Of a stretch of 64,000 nucleotides of DNA, positions 42,750 to 50,599 are shown piece by piece; the stretch's first letter is position 1, and every line of letters begins with the position of its first letter. The translations under genes and the position numbers were made by a program. The notes under the pieces are model-generated. The model did not search any database. It saw nothing but the letters and a program-made list of their open reading frames with translations, and was not told where the DNA came from. Source of the DNA: Acidobacteriota bacterium (GTDB lineage: Bacteria; Acidobacteriota; Vicinamibacteria; Marinacidobacterales; Marinacidobacteraceae); NCBI GenBank assembly GCA_022826825.1, contig JAJDUD010000059.1:62001-126000 (forward strand), given 5' to 3'.

Positions 42750-44068
42750 GGGATGACCCCGCCGCCGGATCCCCTGGCGGCGCCGGTCTCCGTCCATGCC
42801 GGATCGTCGAGGGTGTCGGGGGCCGGTCCGCCGAGTTCCCTCCCCGAAGGGCGGCCGCCGAGTGCGTCGTCGAAGAAGTCCGCGATCCGGTTCCAGAGGA
42901 TGCCGACCGGCGGGTAGGCGTCGAACCCGTGCTCTCCGCCGGGGAGCAGCCAGCGCCTGGACGGGAGACCGGCCGCCAGGCGCGCCTCGTGGAGTTCGAG
43001 GCTGTGTTCGGGAGGTACCTGGCGGTCCTGGTCGCCGTGCAGGAAGAGCACCGGTCCCGGAATGTCCGCGATCACCTCGACGGGCCGGACCTCCCGGATG
43101 CGAAGGCCGGTCCGGGCCCGAACGAAGAGGGCGAGCGGTCCCCGCAGCGCCGGTATCCCGCCCCTCATCTCGAGCATGGAGCCGGCCGCCCGCCAGAGGT
43201 CCGCGTAGGGGGCGTCGAGGGCGAGCGCGGGAAGGTCACCCAGAGCGGCGGCCGCGTAGATCGCGGACGCGGCGCCGTTCGACGTTCCGAAGACCACCAC
43301 CCTCGACTCCTCCGTGTCCGGCCGCGAGCGCAGGTAGCCCACCATCGCGCGGACGTCGTGGCGTTCGTTCCAGGTGTAGGTGATGTATTCGCCGTCGCTC
43401 GATCCGCGGCCCGAGAGGTCCATGGTCAGGATCCCGTAGCCCCGCGCGTGCAGGAACTCCGCACCGTGGTCGAGCGCCTGGTAGCGCGAGGAATGGGCGC
43501 CGTGGACCCACACCACGGCCCGGCCGTCGCTGTCCTCGGGAGGGGGGATCCACCATCCCCGCAGGGTGTGACCGCTTTCCGACGCCACGGCGACCTCCTC
43601 GAACGACAAGCCGAGGTCCCCGGGATGCCGCACGTAGCGCGAGAGCCGCAGCGGCAGCGTGAGGTCTTCTCCACCCCGCTCGATGGTGAGATCCACCGTC
43701 TCGCCCGCGGTGCGGGTGCTGATGAGACCTCCCATCGCCGCCCGCGCATCCCGGTACGTCACTCCGTCGACCGCCGTGACCAGATCCCCGTCCCGGAGCC
43801 CGGCATCCCGTCCCTGTGCGGTGACCCGCCGCATGACGAACCCCTGGCGCCCTTCCACGGGCTGGGAGAACCCGATGAAGGCCACCCCGGGCGGGGGGCC
43901 GTCCGCGGGCGGCATGACGCCGCCGAATCCGGGACTGTCCGGGCTCCGCCGGAGCCCGGTGGTGTAGGCGAGCGCCATCCGGTCGAGCAGCCGGATTCCG
44001 AACACCACCGGGACGAGCGCCAGGACCACCGCGGAGACGATGAGCAGCCTCCGGTGCAGGACTCGCAT
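42746..44068 (-). CDS. PDZ-domain alpha/beta hydrolase (S9/S33-like), membrane-anchored
   Basis: A 440-residue protein with an N-terminal membrane anchor (residues 8-25), a PDZ domain near residues 70-140 (GFVMRRVTAQGRDAGLRDGD, LVTAVDGVTYRDA) and a C-terminal alpha/beta hydrolase with nucleophile elbow GTSNGAA, acid in LFLHGDQDRQVPP and His in LPGGEHGFDAYPP. It is the first gene of the dipeptidase operon (overlap GTGA). TAGAAT lies seven bases before the ATG, so a leaderless message is likely. The likely role is a periplasmic peptidase or esterase. Confidence 0.85.
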   Translation of the reverse strand: MRVLHRRLLIVSAVVLALVPVVFGIRLLDRMALAYTTGLRRSPDSPGFGGVMPPADGPPPGVAFIGFSQPVEGRQGFVMRRVTAQGRDAGLRDGDLVTAVDGVTYRDARAAMGGLISTRTAGETVDLTIERGGEDLTLPLRLSRYVRHPGDLGLSFEEVAVASESGHTLRGWWIPPPEDSDGRAVVWVHGAHSSRYQALDHGAEFLHARGYGILTMDLSGRGSSDGEYITYTWNERHDVRAMVGYLRSRPDTEESRVVVFGTSNGAASAIYAAAALGDLPALALDAPYADLWRAAGSMLEMRGGIPALRGPLALFVRARTGLRIREVRPVEVIADIPGPVLFLHGDQDRQVPPEHSLELHEARLAAGLPSRRWLLPGGEHGFDAYPPVGILWNRIADFFDDALGGRPSGRELGGPAPDTLDDPAWTETGAARGSGGGVIP

Positions 44069-44075
44069 CGCCGGG

Positions 44076-44081
44076 ATTCTA
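44076..44081 (-). promoter_or_regulatory. -10 box (TAGAAT) of the PDZ hydrolase-dipeptidase operon
   Basis: TAGAAT on the minus strand followed by seven bases and the ATG at 44068. The same hexamer with nearly the same spacing drives the two plus-strand toxin-antitoxin-like operons at 44395 and 49420. Confidence 0.5.
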
Positions 44082-44090
44082 GGAGACTGG

Positions 44091-44334
44091 AGCGCGGGAG
44101 CGCCGGTCTTCAGACCGGGACGCGCGGTGCTCCGTCCCGCGCACGTCGTCTCGCTGCTCCCACAAAGTGGCACGTACGGCTGGGAACGCCGGCAGTCCTC
44201 CCGGCGGGGACCTCCGTTCCGGAACGCGCGGCGCTTTGCGCCGCGCACGTTGTGACGCTGCTCGCCCAAGGTGGCGCGTACGGCCTGGAGCGCGGGGCAG
44301 GCGTCGCGCGGGAGCGCGAAACCCGCGAGGTGAT
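44091..44334. repeat. Tandemly arranged hairpin and direct repeats upstream of the nucleotidyltransferase operon
   Basis: Hairpin GGTCTTCAGACC (44105-44116) is followed by a larger stem around GCGCGGTGCTCCGTCCCGCGC. A unit beginning CGCGCACGT occurs at 44138-44187 and again at 44242-44294, 104 bases apart and roughly 80 percent identical (shared GCTGCTC, GTGGC, CGTACGGC). The last part (to 44334) repeats GCGGG...GCGCGAAAC. No coding potential is supported. An inverted relative of the first 45 bases is at 15832-15873. Confidence 0.6.
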
Positions 44335-44360
44335 GTTTCGGTGGGCCATCCCGAATGGCG

Positions 44361-44388
44361 CTAAAACATAAGCCGCTTACGTTAGAAT
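44361..44388 (+). promoter_or_regulatory. Promoter/operator of the three-gene nucleotidyltransferase operon
   Basis: -10 TAGAAT (44383-44388) lies six bases before the ATG at 44395. A perfect short palindrome TAAGC-C-GCTTA (44369-44379) abuts it, and an outer CTAA/TTAG pair (44361-44364, 44382-44385) extends the dyad across the -10. This is the arrangement expected for autorepression by a small upstream-encoded protein. Confidence 0.5.
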
Positions 44389-44394
44389 GCGCGC

Positions 44395-44667
44395 ATGGAA
44401 CCGTCTCCAGCGCTGAAGGCATACCTTTCCCGTATCGGCCGCAAGGGTGGATTGCGGAGCCGCCGCCAACTCTCGCCCGAGCAGGCACGCGACATGGTCC
44501 GGGTCCGCGAAGCGCGGCGAGCGTTCCGCACGTTCCACACGCAGTGCTTCTGGTACCTGCGCCCCGATCTGGTGGCAACGCTTGACGATGTCCCGGAGAT
44601 CGTCCGCGGCCTCCGGCAACACGGCGGACGGAAGGGGTTCCGTACCGCCGCCCGGCTATGCCGCTAG
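44395..44667 (+). CDS. Small basic protein, probable antitoxin/regulator partner of the nucleotidyltransferase
   Basis: A 90-residue protein beginning MEPSPALKAYLSRIGRKGG. The RIGRKGGLRSRRQLSPEQAR segment is a pattern seen in small DNA-binding or antitoxin-like proteins. The remainder (FHTQCFWYLRPDL, VPEIVRGLRQHGG) is predicted helical. It overlaps the downstream nucleotidyltransferase gene by 10 bases. It is much shorter than AbiEi antitoxins and lacks their wing-helix wording, so a classical AbiE pair is not claimed. Position, overlap and upstream palindrome support a regulatory or antitoxin role. Confidence 0.65.
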   Translation: MEPSPALKAYLSRIGRKGGLRSRRQLSPEQARDMVRVREARRAFRTFHTQCFWYLRPDLVATLDDVPEIVRGLRQHGGRKGFRTAARLCR

Positions 44668-45458
44668 GTTCCTTCCAGGTCGAGGTCTTGCGCCTCATTG
44701 CGGGAAACCGCAGGCCGGACAGTTACGTCGCGGGCGCGACGGTGCTCCACCGGGGGAAGCGGACGCCGCGCTACTCGCTCGATCTCGATCTCTTCCACGA
44801 TCTGGAAGAAAGCGTGGCCCTCTGCGCGGAGGCGGATGCGACAACCCTGCGGGAATCCGGCCACGAAGTCTCCTGGCTGCTCCGGACCCCGGCATTCCAC
44901 CGCGCGGTCACCCGACGGGGCACCGCCTCGCTCAGGATCGAGTGGGCTCAGGACAGCGCCTTCCGGTTCTATCCGATTCAGGAGGATGACCAGTTCGGAT
45001 ACCGACTGCATGTTGCCGACGCCGCGATCAACAAGGTCCTGGCGCTGGCGGGGCGTCACGAGATCCGCGACTTCGTGGACGTGCTCCATTGCAACGACAC
45101 CTACCTGTCCCTGGGCGCCCTGGCGTGGGCCGCCTGCGGCCAGGATCCGGGCTACACCCCCGACTTCCTGCTGGAGCAGACAGCGCGGCATGCCGCCTAC
45201 ACCGAAGGGGACCTTCACCGGCTGGCGCTCCGGGAACCGCTCGACCTCGGCACCCTCAAGCGCCGGTGGCTCACCGCGATGGAAGAGGCCCGGAAACTGG
45301 TGGCGGACCTTCCGGCAAACGAAGTCGGGTGCCTCTATCTCGATTCACGGGGACTCCCGGCCACACCGGATCCGTCGTCCGATAAGTTCCGCACGCTCAC
45401 CCGCCACCGCGGCTCGGTCCGCGGCGCCTGGCCCACGGTGTCCGCTTTCCGTGCATGA
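44658..45458 (+). CDS. AbiEii/DUF1814-like nucleotidyltransferase
   Basis: A 266-residue DNA-polymerase-beta-fold nucleotidyltransferase. The active-site region is AGATVLHRGKRTPRYSLDLDLF, with the D-x-D metal site after SL. The downstream phrase AAINKVLALAGRHEIRDFVDV matches the lysine-containing helix of AbiEii/AbiGii toxins. Such toxins modify tRNA or proteins with NMP groups in type IV toxin-antitoxin systems and can cause abortive infection. It overlaps both neighbours, so three genes are translated as a unit. The glycine pair before the motif is AGAT and not the usual GG-T/S, a small divergence. Confidence 0.78.
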   Translation: MPLGSFQVEVLRLIAGNRRPDSYVAGATVLHRGKRTPRYSLDLDLFHDLEESVALCAEADATTLRESGHEVSWLLRTPAFHRAVTRRGTASLRIEWAQDSAFRFYPIQEDDQFGYRLHVADAAINKVLALAGRHEIRDFVDVLHCNDTYLSLGALAWAACGQDPGYTPDFLLEQTARHAAYTEGDLHRLALREPLDLGTLKRRWLTAMEEARKLVADLPANEVGCLYLDSRGLPATPDPSSDKFRTLTRHRGSVRGAWPTVSAFRA

Positions 45459-46194
45459 CCGGACGGGGGCCGTCCGCATCGGCACCTGGAACACGGGATG
45501 GGCCGTTCCCGGCAGCGCCAGGGGCGTTCGCGTCCGCACCTCCATCGCGGTCCCCGAGTGCGACATCCTGTGCGTCACGGAAGGGTCTGCGGGTCTCCTG
45601 CCCCACCAAGACCACATCATCGATGCCGGCACGAACTGGGGTTATCCCCTCCGCAACGAGAACCGCAGGAAGGTTCTGCTCTGGAGCCGACACCCGTGGA
45701 CCGATGTCGATTGCACTGGCGCGGCCGATTTCCCCGGGGGCCGGTTCGTCAAGGGAGTTACCGAGTCGCCGATCGGACCGCTGACGGTTGTTGGGGTTTG
45801 TATTCCCTGGGACGGCGCCCACGTTCGCAACGGCCGCAGGGACCGCAAGCTCTGGGAGGATCACCACGCCTGGCTGGAGGCGTTCGAACGGCTTTCCTGG
45901 CGGCGTACCGCGGACCGCATGGTCGTCCTCGGGGACTTCAATCAGCGGATTCCGCGGACGCGAGCACCGAAGGGGGCATACGAGGCACGGCTCAGGGCCT
46001 TCGAGGGTCTGGAGGTTTCTACGGCCGGCGAGATTCCCGGCGCGCCAGGACCGACCATTGACCACATCGCCCACACACGGGACCTGGGGCCGGCGACCCC
46101 TTTCAGGATCTGGCCGAAGCGAAACGCAGACGACGAGAGCATGTCCGATCACTTCGGCGTCTGGGCCGACTTCGGCCTCGCATCAGCCATCTGA
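45451..46194 (+). CDS. Endonuclease/exonuclease/phosphatase (EEP) family hydrolase
   Basis: A 247-residue EEP-fold protein starting at GTG 45451, inside the end of the nucleotidyltransferase gene. The fold markers are RIGTWNTGWA at the start, CVTEG with the metal-binding Glu, VVLGDFNQRIP (Asp/Asn pair), TIDHIAH and SDHFGVWADF with the catalytic Asp-His. Members cleave nucleic acid or phosphoesters. There is no signal peptide, so it should be cytoplasmic. Overlap with an AbiEii-like gene is unusual; it may act as the nuclease arm of the module or as an eraser of the nucleotidyl mark. Confidence 0.8.
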   Translation: MHDRTGAVRIGTWNTGWAVPGSARGVRVRTSIAVPECDILCVTEGSAGLLPHQDHIIDAGTNWGYPLRNENRRKVLLWSRHPWTDVDCTGAADFPGGRFVKGVTESPIGPLTVVGVCIPWDGAHVRNGRRDRKLWEDHHAWLEAFERLSWRRTADRMVVLGDFNQRIPRTRAPKGAYEARLRAFEGLEVSTAGEIPGAPGPTIDHIAHTRDLGPATPFRIWPKRNADDESMSDHFGVWADFGLASAI

Positions 46195-46254
46195 TCGGCC
46201 CACTTCACCGCCGGCCGCGACGCCGGGCACCCTTCCGTGCCGGCGGGACGGCGC

Positions 46255-47088
46255 CTACGCCGGCGCTCCGACCGCGCCCAGCCGCCCCGAGATCTCCCTC
46301 AGCCGCAGCCACTGCTGGTAGTAGAGCGGCAGCACGATCACGGAGTCGGTGAACTGGAAGACGTACATCACGACGGCGAAGACGGTGCCGTACTCGAGGG
46401 TCTGCCGGGCCGCCGATCCGATCGAGAAGACCAGGAGTCCCATCAGGAAGAGCCAGATCACCCCGAAGTTGACGGCCTCCAGGTCCGACAGTTTGATGTT
46501 CCAGCGCATGAGCGCCCGGAGGTGAACGCCGACCCGGGCGGGATCGCCGCTCTCGACGGCGTCCACCTGCCGTTCGCGTTCGTCGTTGAGTCCCTCGTTG
46601 TAGCGGGTGGTCAGCCTCCCCGTCAGGGCGTAGAGGGCCGCGCTCACCCCGGTGACCGCGAGGCATCCGAAGAAGACCGGCCGGTTCAGCGCGGACAGGA
46701 TGAGGAGCGTGCCCCCGAGGCCGATGATCCCGGTGATGAGGCCCGGCACCTGGTTCTCGAAGAACTCGACGAACTCCTGGAGCATCCCGAGACGCGCCGT
46801 CTTCGTCGAGGCGCCGCTTCCCGGGTCCTGGACGACGAGTTCCTCGCCCAGCCGCCGGAAAACGCGTGCGTAGGCCCGGCTGTCCACGAAGCGCCGGGCG
46901 ATCCCGAGGCCCATGACGCCGATGCCGAGCGCGGCGAACTCGTACAGGCCACGCACCGAATCCGCCAGGACGCTGTCGATGGCGCGGCCGATGACCAACG
47001 GAAACAGGGTCCAGCCCGCGGCTTCCAGCAGTACCAGGGACAGCGTCAGCGCGAACCGGCCGGCGAAACGCCTCAGCAACCTGCGCAC
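46255..47088 (-). CDS. ABC transporter transmembrane protein without ATPase domain
   Basis: A 277-residue protein with six hydrophobic segments in the order of an ABC exporter membrane domain (FALTLSLVLLEAAGWTLFPLVIGRAIDSVL, then RVFRRLGEELVV, QVPGLITGIIGLGG). It stops before any Walker A or signature motif, and no nucleotide-binding gene is adjacent. It matches stand-alone six-TM ABC membrane proteins. It diverges from the sigma factor gene. Function unknown. Confidence 0.75.
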   Translation of the reverse strand: MRRLLRRFAGRFALTLSLVLLEAAGWTLFPLVIGRAIDSVLADSVRGLYEFAALGIGVMGLGIARRFVDSRAYARVFRRLGEELVVQDPGSGASTKTARLGMLQEFVEFFENQVPGLITGIIGLGGTLLILSALNRPVFFGCLAVTGVSAALYALTGRLTTRYNEGLNDERERQVDAVESGDPARVGVHLRALMRWNIKLSDLEAVNFGVIWLFLMGLLVFSIGSAARQTLEYGTVFAVVMYVFQFTDSVIVLPLYYQQWLRLREISGRLGAVGAPA

Positions 47089-47188
47089 TCTCGGAGCCTC
47101 CTGCGGGCGGGAAGCATCACACAGGGGACGGCGGGCCGCTCCGCGCGCTGTAACGTCTGCCCGTCCGGGACGTATAGGTACCGGAGGG

Positions 47189-47782
47189 ATGCTCCACGAT
47201 CAGGAAATCACGGATCTCGTCCGCACCTGCCAGCAGGCCGACGAACAGGGGGCGGACAGCGGTCACGCGGCTGACCAGGCGGCGCAGGACGCCTGGGCGG
47301 CGCTCTATCGGCATTTCCATCCCCAGGTGCTCGCGTTCTGCCGCCGAACGCTCCCCGGAGACTCCGGCGAGGACCTCGCCGCCGAGATCATGATGAAGAC
47401 CCGCTTCCGGCTGGATTCGTTCGACGCGTCGCGCCCGTTCGGGCCGTGGCTGTTCCGGATCGCGGCCAACCGCTGCTGGGACGAGGCGCGCAGGAACCGC
47501 CGTTCCGAACCGCTCGACGACGAAGGTGCGGCGCAGCTTCCCGCCGACTCCCCCAGTCCGCTCGAGCGGCTGATCACCGCGGAGCGCCGGGAACGGGTCC
47601 GCGAGGCGCTCTCCGGGTTGCCGCTCCGGCAGCGCTTCGCGCTCACCCTGCGTTATGGCGCGGGCCTGAGCTATCAGGAAATCGCCGACACGCTGGGCAT
47701 CACCCGCACGAACGTGGGCGTGCTGCTCCTCCGCGGCCGGCGCCGGATGCGGGACCGGCTCGCCGGCGAGGGAATCGAGTGA
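47189..47782 (+). CDS. ECF-type RNA polymerase sigma factor
   Basis: A 197-residue group 4 sigma factor. Region 2 is seen in AAWAALYRHFHPQVLAFCRR and PFGPWLFRIAANRCWDEARR; region 4 in LSGLPLRQRFALTLRYGAGLSYQEIADTLG with the helix-turn-helix ITRTNVGVLLLRGRRRM. ATG 47189 has GGAGGG just before it, unlike the leaderless genes nearby. Its stop overlaps the anti-sigma-like gene as TGATG, a usual pairing in which the second protein holds the sigma factor. Confidence 0.92.
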   Translation: MLHDQEITDLVRTCQQADEQGADSGHAADQAAQDAWAALYRHFHPQVLAFCRRTLPGDSGEDLAAEIMMKTRFRLDSFDASRPFGPWLFRIAANRCWDEARRNRRSEPLDDEGAAQLPADSPSPLERLITAERRERVREALSGLPLRQRFALTLRYGAGLSYQEIADTLGITRTNVGVLLLRGRRRMRDRLAGEGIE

Positions 47783-49362
47783 TGGCCAACACACCGTGCC
47801 TCTCGGAACTGCAACTCCTTGCCCTTGTGGACGAGGAACTCTCCCGGGGTGAGGCCGCCCGGGCGCGTACGCACCTGACCCGCTGTTTCCCCTGCCACCG
47901 GCTGTACGAAGGGCTTCGCCGCGAGAGCGATGTCCTCCGGGCGGCGGCAGCTCCCGAGGCGGTCCGGGAGCGCGAGGTCTCGCGCGAACTCGGGTGGGTG
48001 GTGGCCGCGGGGCTCGTGCTCTCGCTGGGCCTCGTCGCGGTGCGGCGTTTCTTCACCGGGGTGGGCGAAGCGGCGGCGGAAACGCCCATGCCGGACGCCC
48101 TTCCCGTGCTCTCGGATCTCGGGTTCCGCCTTCTCTCCCTGCTGGACGTACAGCAGATCGGACTTCAGATCGCCTACGGAGGCATCGTCATCATGACCCT
48201 CATCGGTATTGCCCTGGCTTCCAACGCCATCCGCCGCCCGCGCGTCGGCGTCATGCCGCTCCTGCTCGCGGCGCTGGTTCCCGGACTGGCCGCTGTCAGC
48301 ACGCCGGCGGAAGCGCTCGAAGTGATCGCTGGAGATTCCGGCCGCTGCCGCATCGCTGTGGAACGGACGGTCAACGACGACCTGCTGCTGCTCTGCGATG
48401 AGGCCCTGGTGGCGGGTACCCTGCGCGGGGATCTCTATTTCGCCGGGCGTTCGCTCACGATCACCGGACGCGTCGATGGCGACGTCTTTGGATTCGGAAA
48501 TGAGATCAACATGGAGGGTAGCGTCGGCCTGAGTCTGCGCGGCGCCGCGCAGTCGGTGCGGATCAGTGGCGATCTGGGGCGCGGGCTGGCCGCGGGGGGC
48601 GAGACCGTCGCGGTCCTTCCCGGCGGCAGTGTGGGAGGCGGCGTCATGGTGGCTGGAGATCGCCTCTCGTTCGCGGGGCCGGTCGGAGGCTCGGTCCTTG
48701 CCGGGGGGAGCAGACTGGAGCTGGACGCGCCCATCGAAGGCGATCTCAAGTTCACCGGGGACCGGCTGTTTCTCGGATCAGGGGCGGCGATTGGCGGCGA
48801 TGCCCGATACACCGGCCCCACGGAGCCCGAGCGCGAGCCCGGCGCCCCCAACGTGGAGTGGTCCCAGCCGGAACCCGAGGAGACCAGTCTCTGGGACGAG
48901 GGCGCGCGGATCGCGACCCGGTGGGCGATGGGACTCGCGCTCGGGCTGGTACTCGTCCTGCTCGTCTCCGGACCCCTCGGCGCCATGGCCGCCATCGGCG
49001 GGAGGCCCATCGCCCCGCTGCTGCTCGGACTGCTGCTCTTCGTGGGGCTCCCCTTCGCCGCGATCCTCCTCGCCATCACCTTCATCGGCCTGCCGCTCGC
49101 CTTCGCCGTCGGCATGCTCTACCTGTTCCTGCTCTATGCCGCGCGGGTCATCGCGGCCATGGTGATCGGCCAGGCAATTCTCGGTCTCGCCTCCACGAAC
49201 ATCCAGCGGATCGGGAGGATCGCCCTCGGTCTCGGGATCCTCGTGCTGGCAGTGGAGGTTCCGTTCATCGGCGGAATGGTTGGTCTGCTCGTCATGTTCT
49301 TCGGCCTCGGCGCCTTCGGGCTCTGGGTGTGGCGCTCGCGGCGGCCGGCGGTCGCTGCGTGA
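47782..49362 (+). CDS. Zinc-finger anti-sigma-like protein fused to polymer-forming (bactofilin-like) and membrane domains
   Basis: A 526-residue protein. Residues 1-45 form a ZAS-type anti-sigma zinc site (HLTRCFPCH, H-x3-C-x2-C). A TM segment lies near residues 75-90 and another near 135-155. Residues about 185-340 are a right-handed beta repeat with alternating Gly/hydrophobic residues (GRVDGDVFGFGNEINMEGSV, AVLPGGSVGGGVMVAGD), as in bactofilins. Four hydrophobic segments close the chain. It is coupled to the sigma gene. It may sense envelope state through the polymer domain and release the sigma factor; that is inference. Confidence 0.82.
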   Translation: MANTPCLSELQLLALVDEELSRGEAARARTHLTRCFPCHRLYEGLRRESDVLRAAAAPEAVREREVSRELGWVVAAGLVLSLGLVAVRRFFTGVGEAAAETPMPDALPVLSDLGFRLLSLLDVQQIGLQIAYGGIVIMTLIGIALASNAIRRPRVGVMPLLLAALVPGLAAVSTPAEALEVIAGDSGRCRIAVERTVNDDLLLLCDEALVAGTLRGDLYFAGRSLTITGRVDGDVFGFGNEINMEGSVGLSLRGAAQSVRISGDLGRGLAAGGETVAVLPGGSVGGGVMVAGDRLSFAGPVGGSVLAGGSRLELDAPIEGDLKFTGDRLFLGSGAAIGGDARYTGPTEPEREPGAPNVEWSQPEPEETSLWDEGARIATRWAMGLALGLVLVLLVSGPLGAMAAIGGRPIAPLLLGLLLFVGLPFAAILLAITFIGLPLAFAVGMLYLFLLYAARVIAAMVIGQAILGLASTNIQRIGRIALGLGILVLAVEVPFIGGMVGLLVMFFGLGAFGLWVWRSRRPAVAA

Positions 49363-49387
49363 GTCGGCCGGATCTGTGTGCGATAGC

Positions 49388-49413
49388 AACCAGTCGGAAT
49401 GACTGGTTAGAAT
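49388..49413 (+). promoter_or_regulatory. Palindromic operator and -10 box of the phd-vapC pair
   Basis: AACCAGTC (49388-49395) and GACTGGTT (49401-49408) form a perfect 8-base inverted repeat around GGAAT. The right arm runs into -10 TAGAAT (49408-49413), six bases before the antitoxin ATG at 49420. The layout fits autorepression by the antitoxin or the antitoxin-toxin complex and a leaderless mRNA. Confidence 0.65.
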
Positions 49414-49419
49414 AGTCCC

Positions 49420-49671
49420 ATGCGCCGCATCCAGTCCACGGAAGCCAAGGCCCGCTTCGCCGAATTTCTGCGTACGGCTGAGAACGGAGAGCGGATCGCG
49501 ATCAGCCGCAACGGCCGGGTGGTGGCCTATCTGGTTCCCGCCGAGGACGCACAGGAGCAGGCGTGTCGCGAGGGAGTGGCGCGATTCCGCGCCGCGGCGG
49601 CGGGCTGGAAACCCAGTGGAATCACCGTTGAGGAGATTCTCGCTGCTCGTGACGAGGGACGGCGCTTCTAG
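49420..49671 (+). CDS. Type II antitoxin, Phd/YefM family
   Basis: An 83-residue antitoxin. The N-terminal Phd/YefM fold is clear: MRRIQSTEAKARFAEFLRTA, NGERIAISRNGRVVAYLVP. The C-terminal part (WKPSGITVEEILAARDEGRRF) is the toxin-binding tail. It lies four bases before the PIN toxin and behind a palindromic operator. Expected role: neutralise the toxin and repress the operon. Confidence 0.9.
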   Translation: MRRIQSTEAKARFAEFLRTAENGERIAISRNGRVVAYLVPAEDAQEQACREGVARFRAAAAGWKPSGITVEEILAARDEGRRF

Positions 49672-49674
49672 GGT

Positions 49675-50082
49675 TTGATCGTTCTCGACGCGTCGGTTGC
49701 GGTAGCCCGTCTCCTGGCCGAGACGGGGCCCCTGGTCCAGGCCACGATGGCGCATCTCGAAACGGGGCCGGCCATGGTGCCGGTGTTCTGGCACTTCGAG
49801 GTACGGAATGCGCTACTGGTCGCCGCACGACGCGGGCGCCTGGAAGAAACAGAGATCCACGCCCGGCTTCGGGCTCTCGCCGAGATCAGGACCATCACCG
49901 ACCGGGATCCGGATCTCGACTCCGCCCTTTCGCTTGCCCGCCGGTGCGAACTATCGTTCTACGACGCGTTGTACCTCGAACTGGCGAAGCGCCGCGGAGC
50001 GCCTCTCGCAACACTCGACCGGGCTCTTGTCCGCGCCGCTCGCAGCGAGAGTGTTCCTGTGGTTCGGGCGCCGGCAAACTGA
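49675..50082 (+). CDS. Type II toxin, VapC-like PIN-domain ribonuclease
   Basis: A 135-residue PIN protein. The acidic metal-site residues are in IVLDASVAV (Asp5), VFWHFEVRNAL (Glu), LSFYDALYLELA (Asp) and PLATLDRALVRAA (Asp), and length and spacing fit VapC toxins that cut tRNA or rRNA. TTG 49675 is the start; the frame begins four bases after the antitoxin stop, consistent with coupling. It pairs with a Phd-type and not a VapB-type antitoxin, a common mix. Confidence 0.88.
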   Translation: MIVLDASVAVARLLAETGPLVQATMAHLETGPAMVPVFWHFEVRNALLVAARRGRLEETEIHARLRALAEIRTITDRDPDLDSALSLARRCELSFYDALYLELAKRRGAPLATLDRALVRAARSESVPVVRAPAN

Positions 50083-50100
50083 ACGGTTCCGAGGTTTGCA

Positions 50101-50553
50101 GTGGGCTGGATCAGCGATCTCGTAAGCGGCGGCCGGCGCCGCCCCGAACACGCCCCTCCCCCGCCGCCCTCACCGCGGGACGTCCAGATCGCGACTGCCG
50201 TGCTCCTGCTCGAAGTATCGGCGGCCGACCACGACGTGGACGAGCGGGAGCGCCGCGAGATCGTCCGGAGCATCGAGTCGGCGTTCGCGCTGAGCGCGGA
50301 CGAAACCGCGGAAATCGTCCGGATCGCCGGCCAGCGGTCGTCCGAAGCGGTTTCGCTCTACGAGTTCACCCGGCTCGTGGACCGGAGCCTCTCCCGGGAG
50401 CACAAGGCGACGATCATCGAGTTGCTCTTCCGGGTCGCGTACGCGGACGGCTGGCTCGCGGGAGAAGAAGAGCAGGTCATCCGGAAAGTGGCGACCCTGC
50501 TGCACGTGGAGCATCCGGCGTTCATCGCGGCGAAGCTGCGGGCGCAGGGGTAA
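50101..50553 (+). CDS. TerB-family protein
   Basis: A 150-residue soluble helical protein with the TerB pattern: DVQIATAVLLLEVSAADHDV, ERREIVRSIESAFALSADE, KATIIELLFRVAYADGWLAG, EEEQVIRKVATLLHVEH, in which paired acidic residues bind metal. A proline-rich N-terminal tail (about residues 12-25) is typical. The start is GTG 50101. Such proteins often work as stand-alone stress or phage-linked accessory factors; no other ter gene is present here. Confidence 0.82.
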   Translation: MGWISDLVSGGRRRPEHAPPPPPSPRDVQIATAVLLLEVSAADHDVDERERREIVRSIESAFALSADETAEIVRIAGQRSSEAVSLYEFTRLVDRSLSREHKATIIELLFRVAYADGWLAGEEEQVIRKVATLLHVEHPAFIAAKLRAQG

Positions 50554-50599
50554 CGGCGGCTCCACGATCCCGGCGCGCGCGAGCCGCGCGAGGAGCGTC

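Noticed and set aside
44395-45458. Classical AbiEi-AbiEii type IV toxin-antitoxin pair
   Set aside because: The first protein has 90 residues and lacks the AbiEi winged-helix wording and C-terminal domain; only the nucleotidyltransferase fits.
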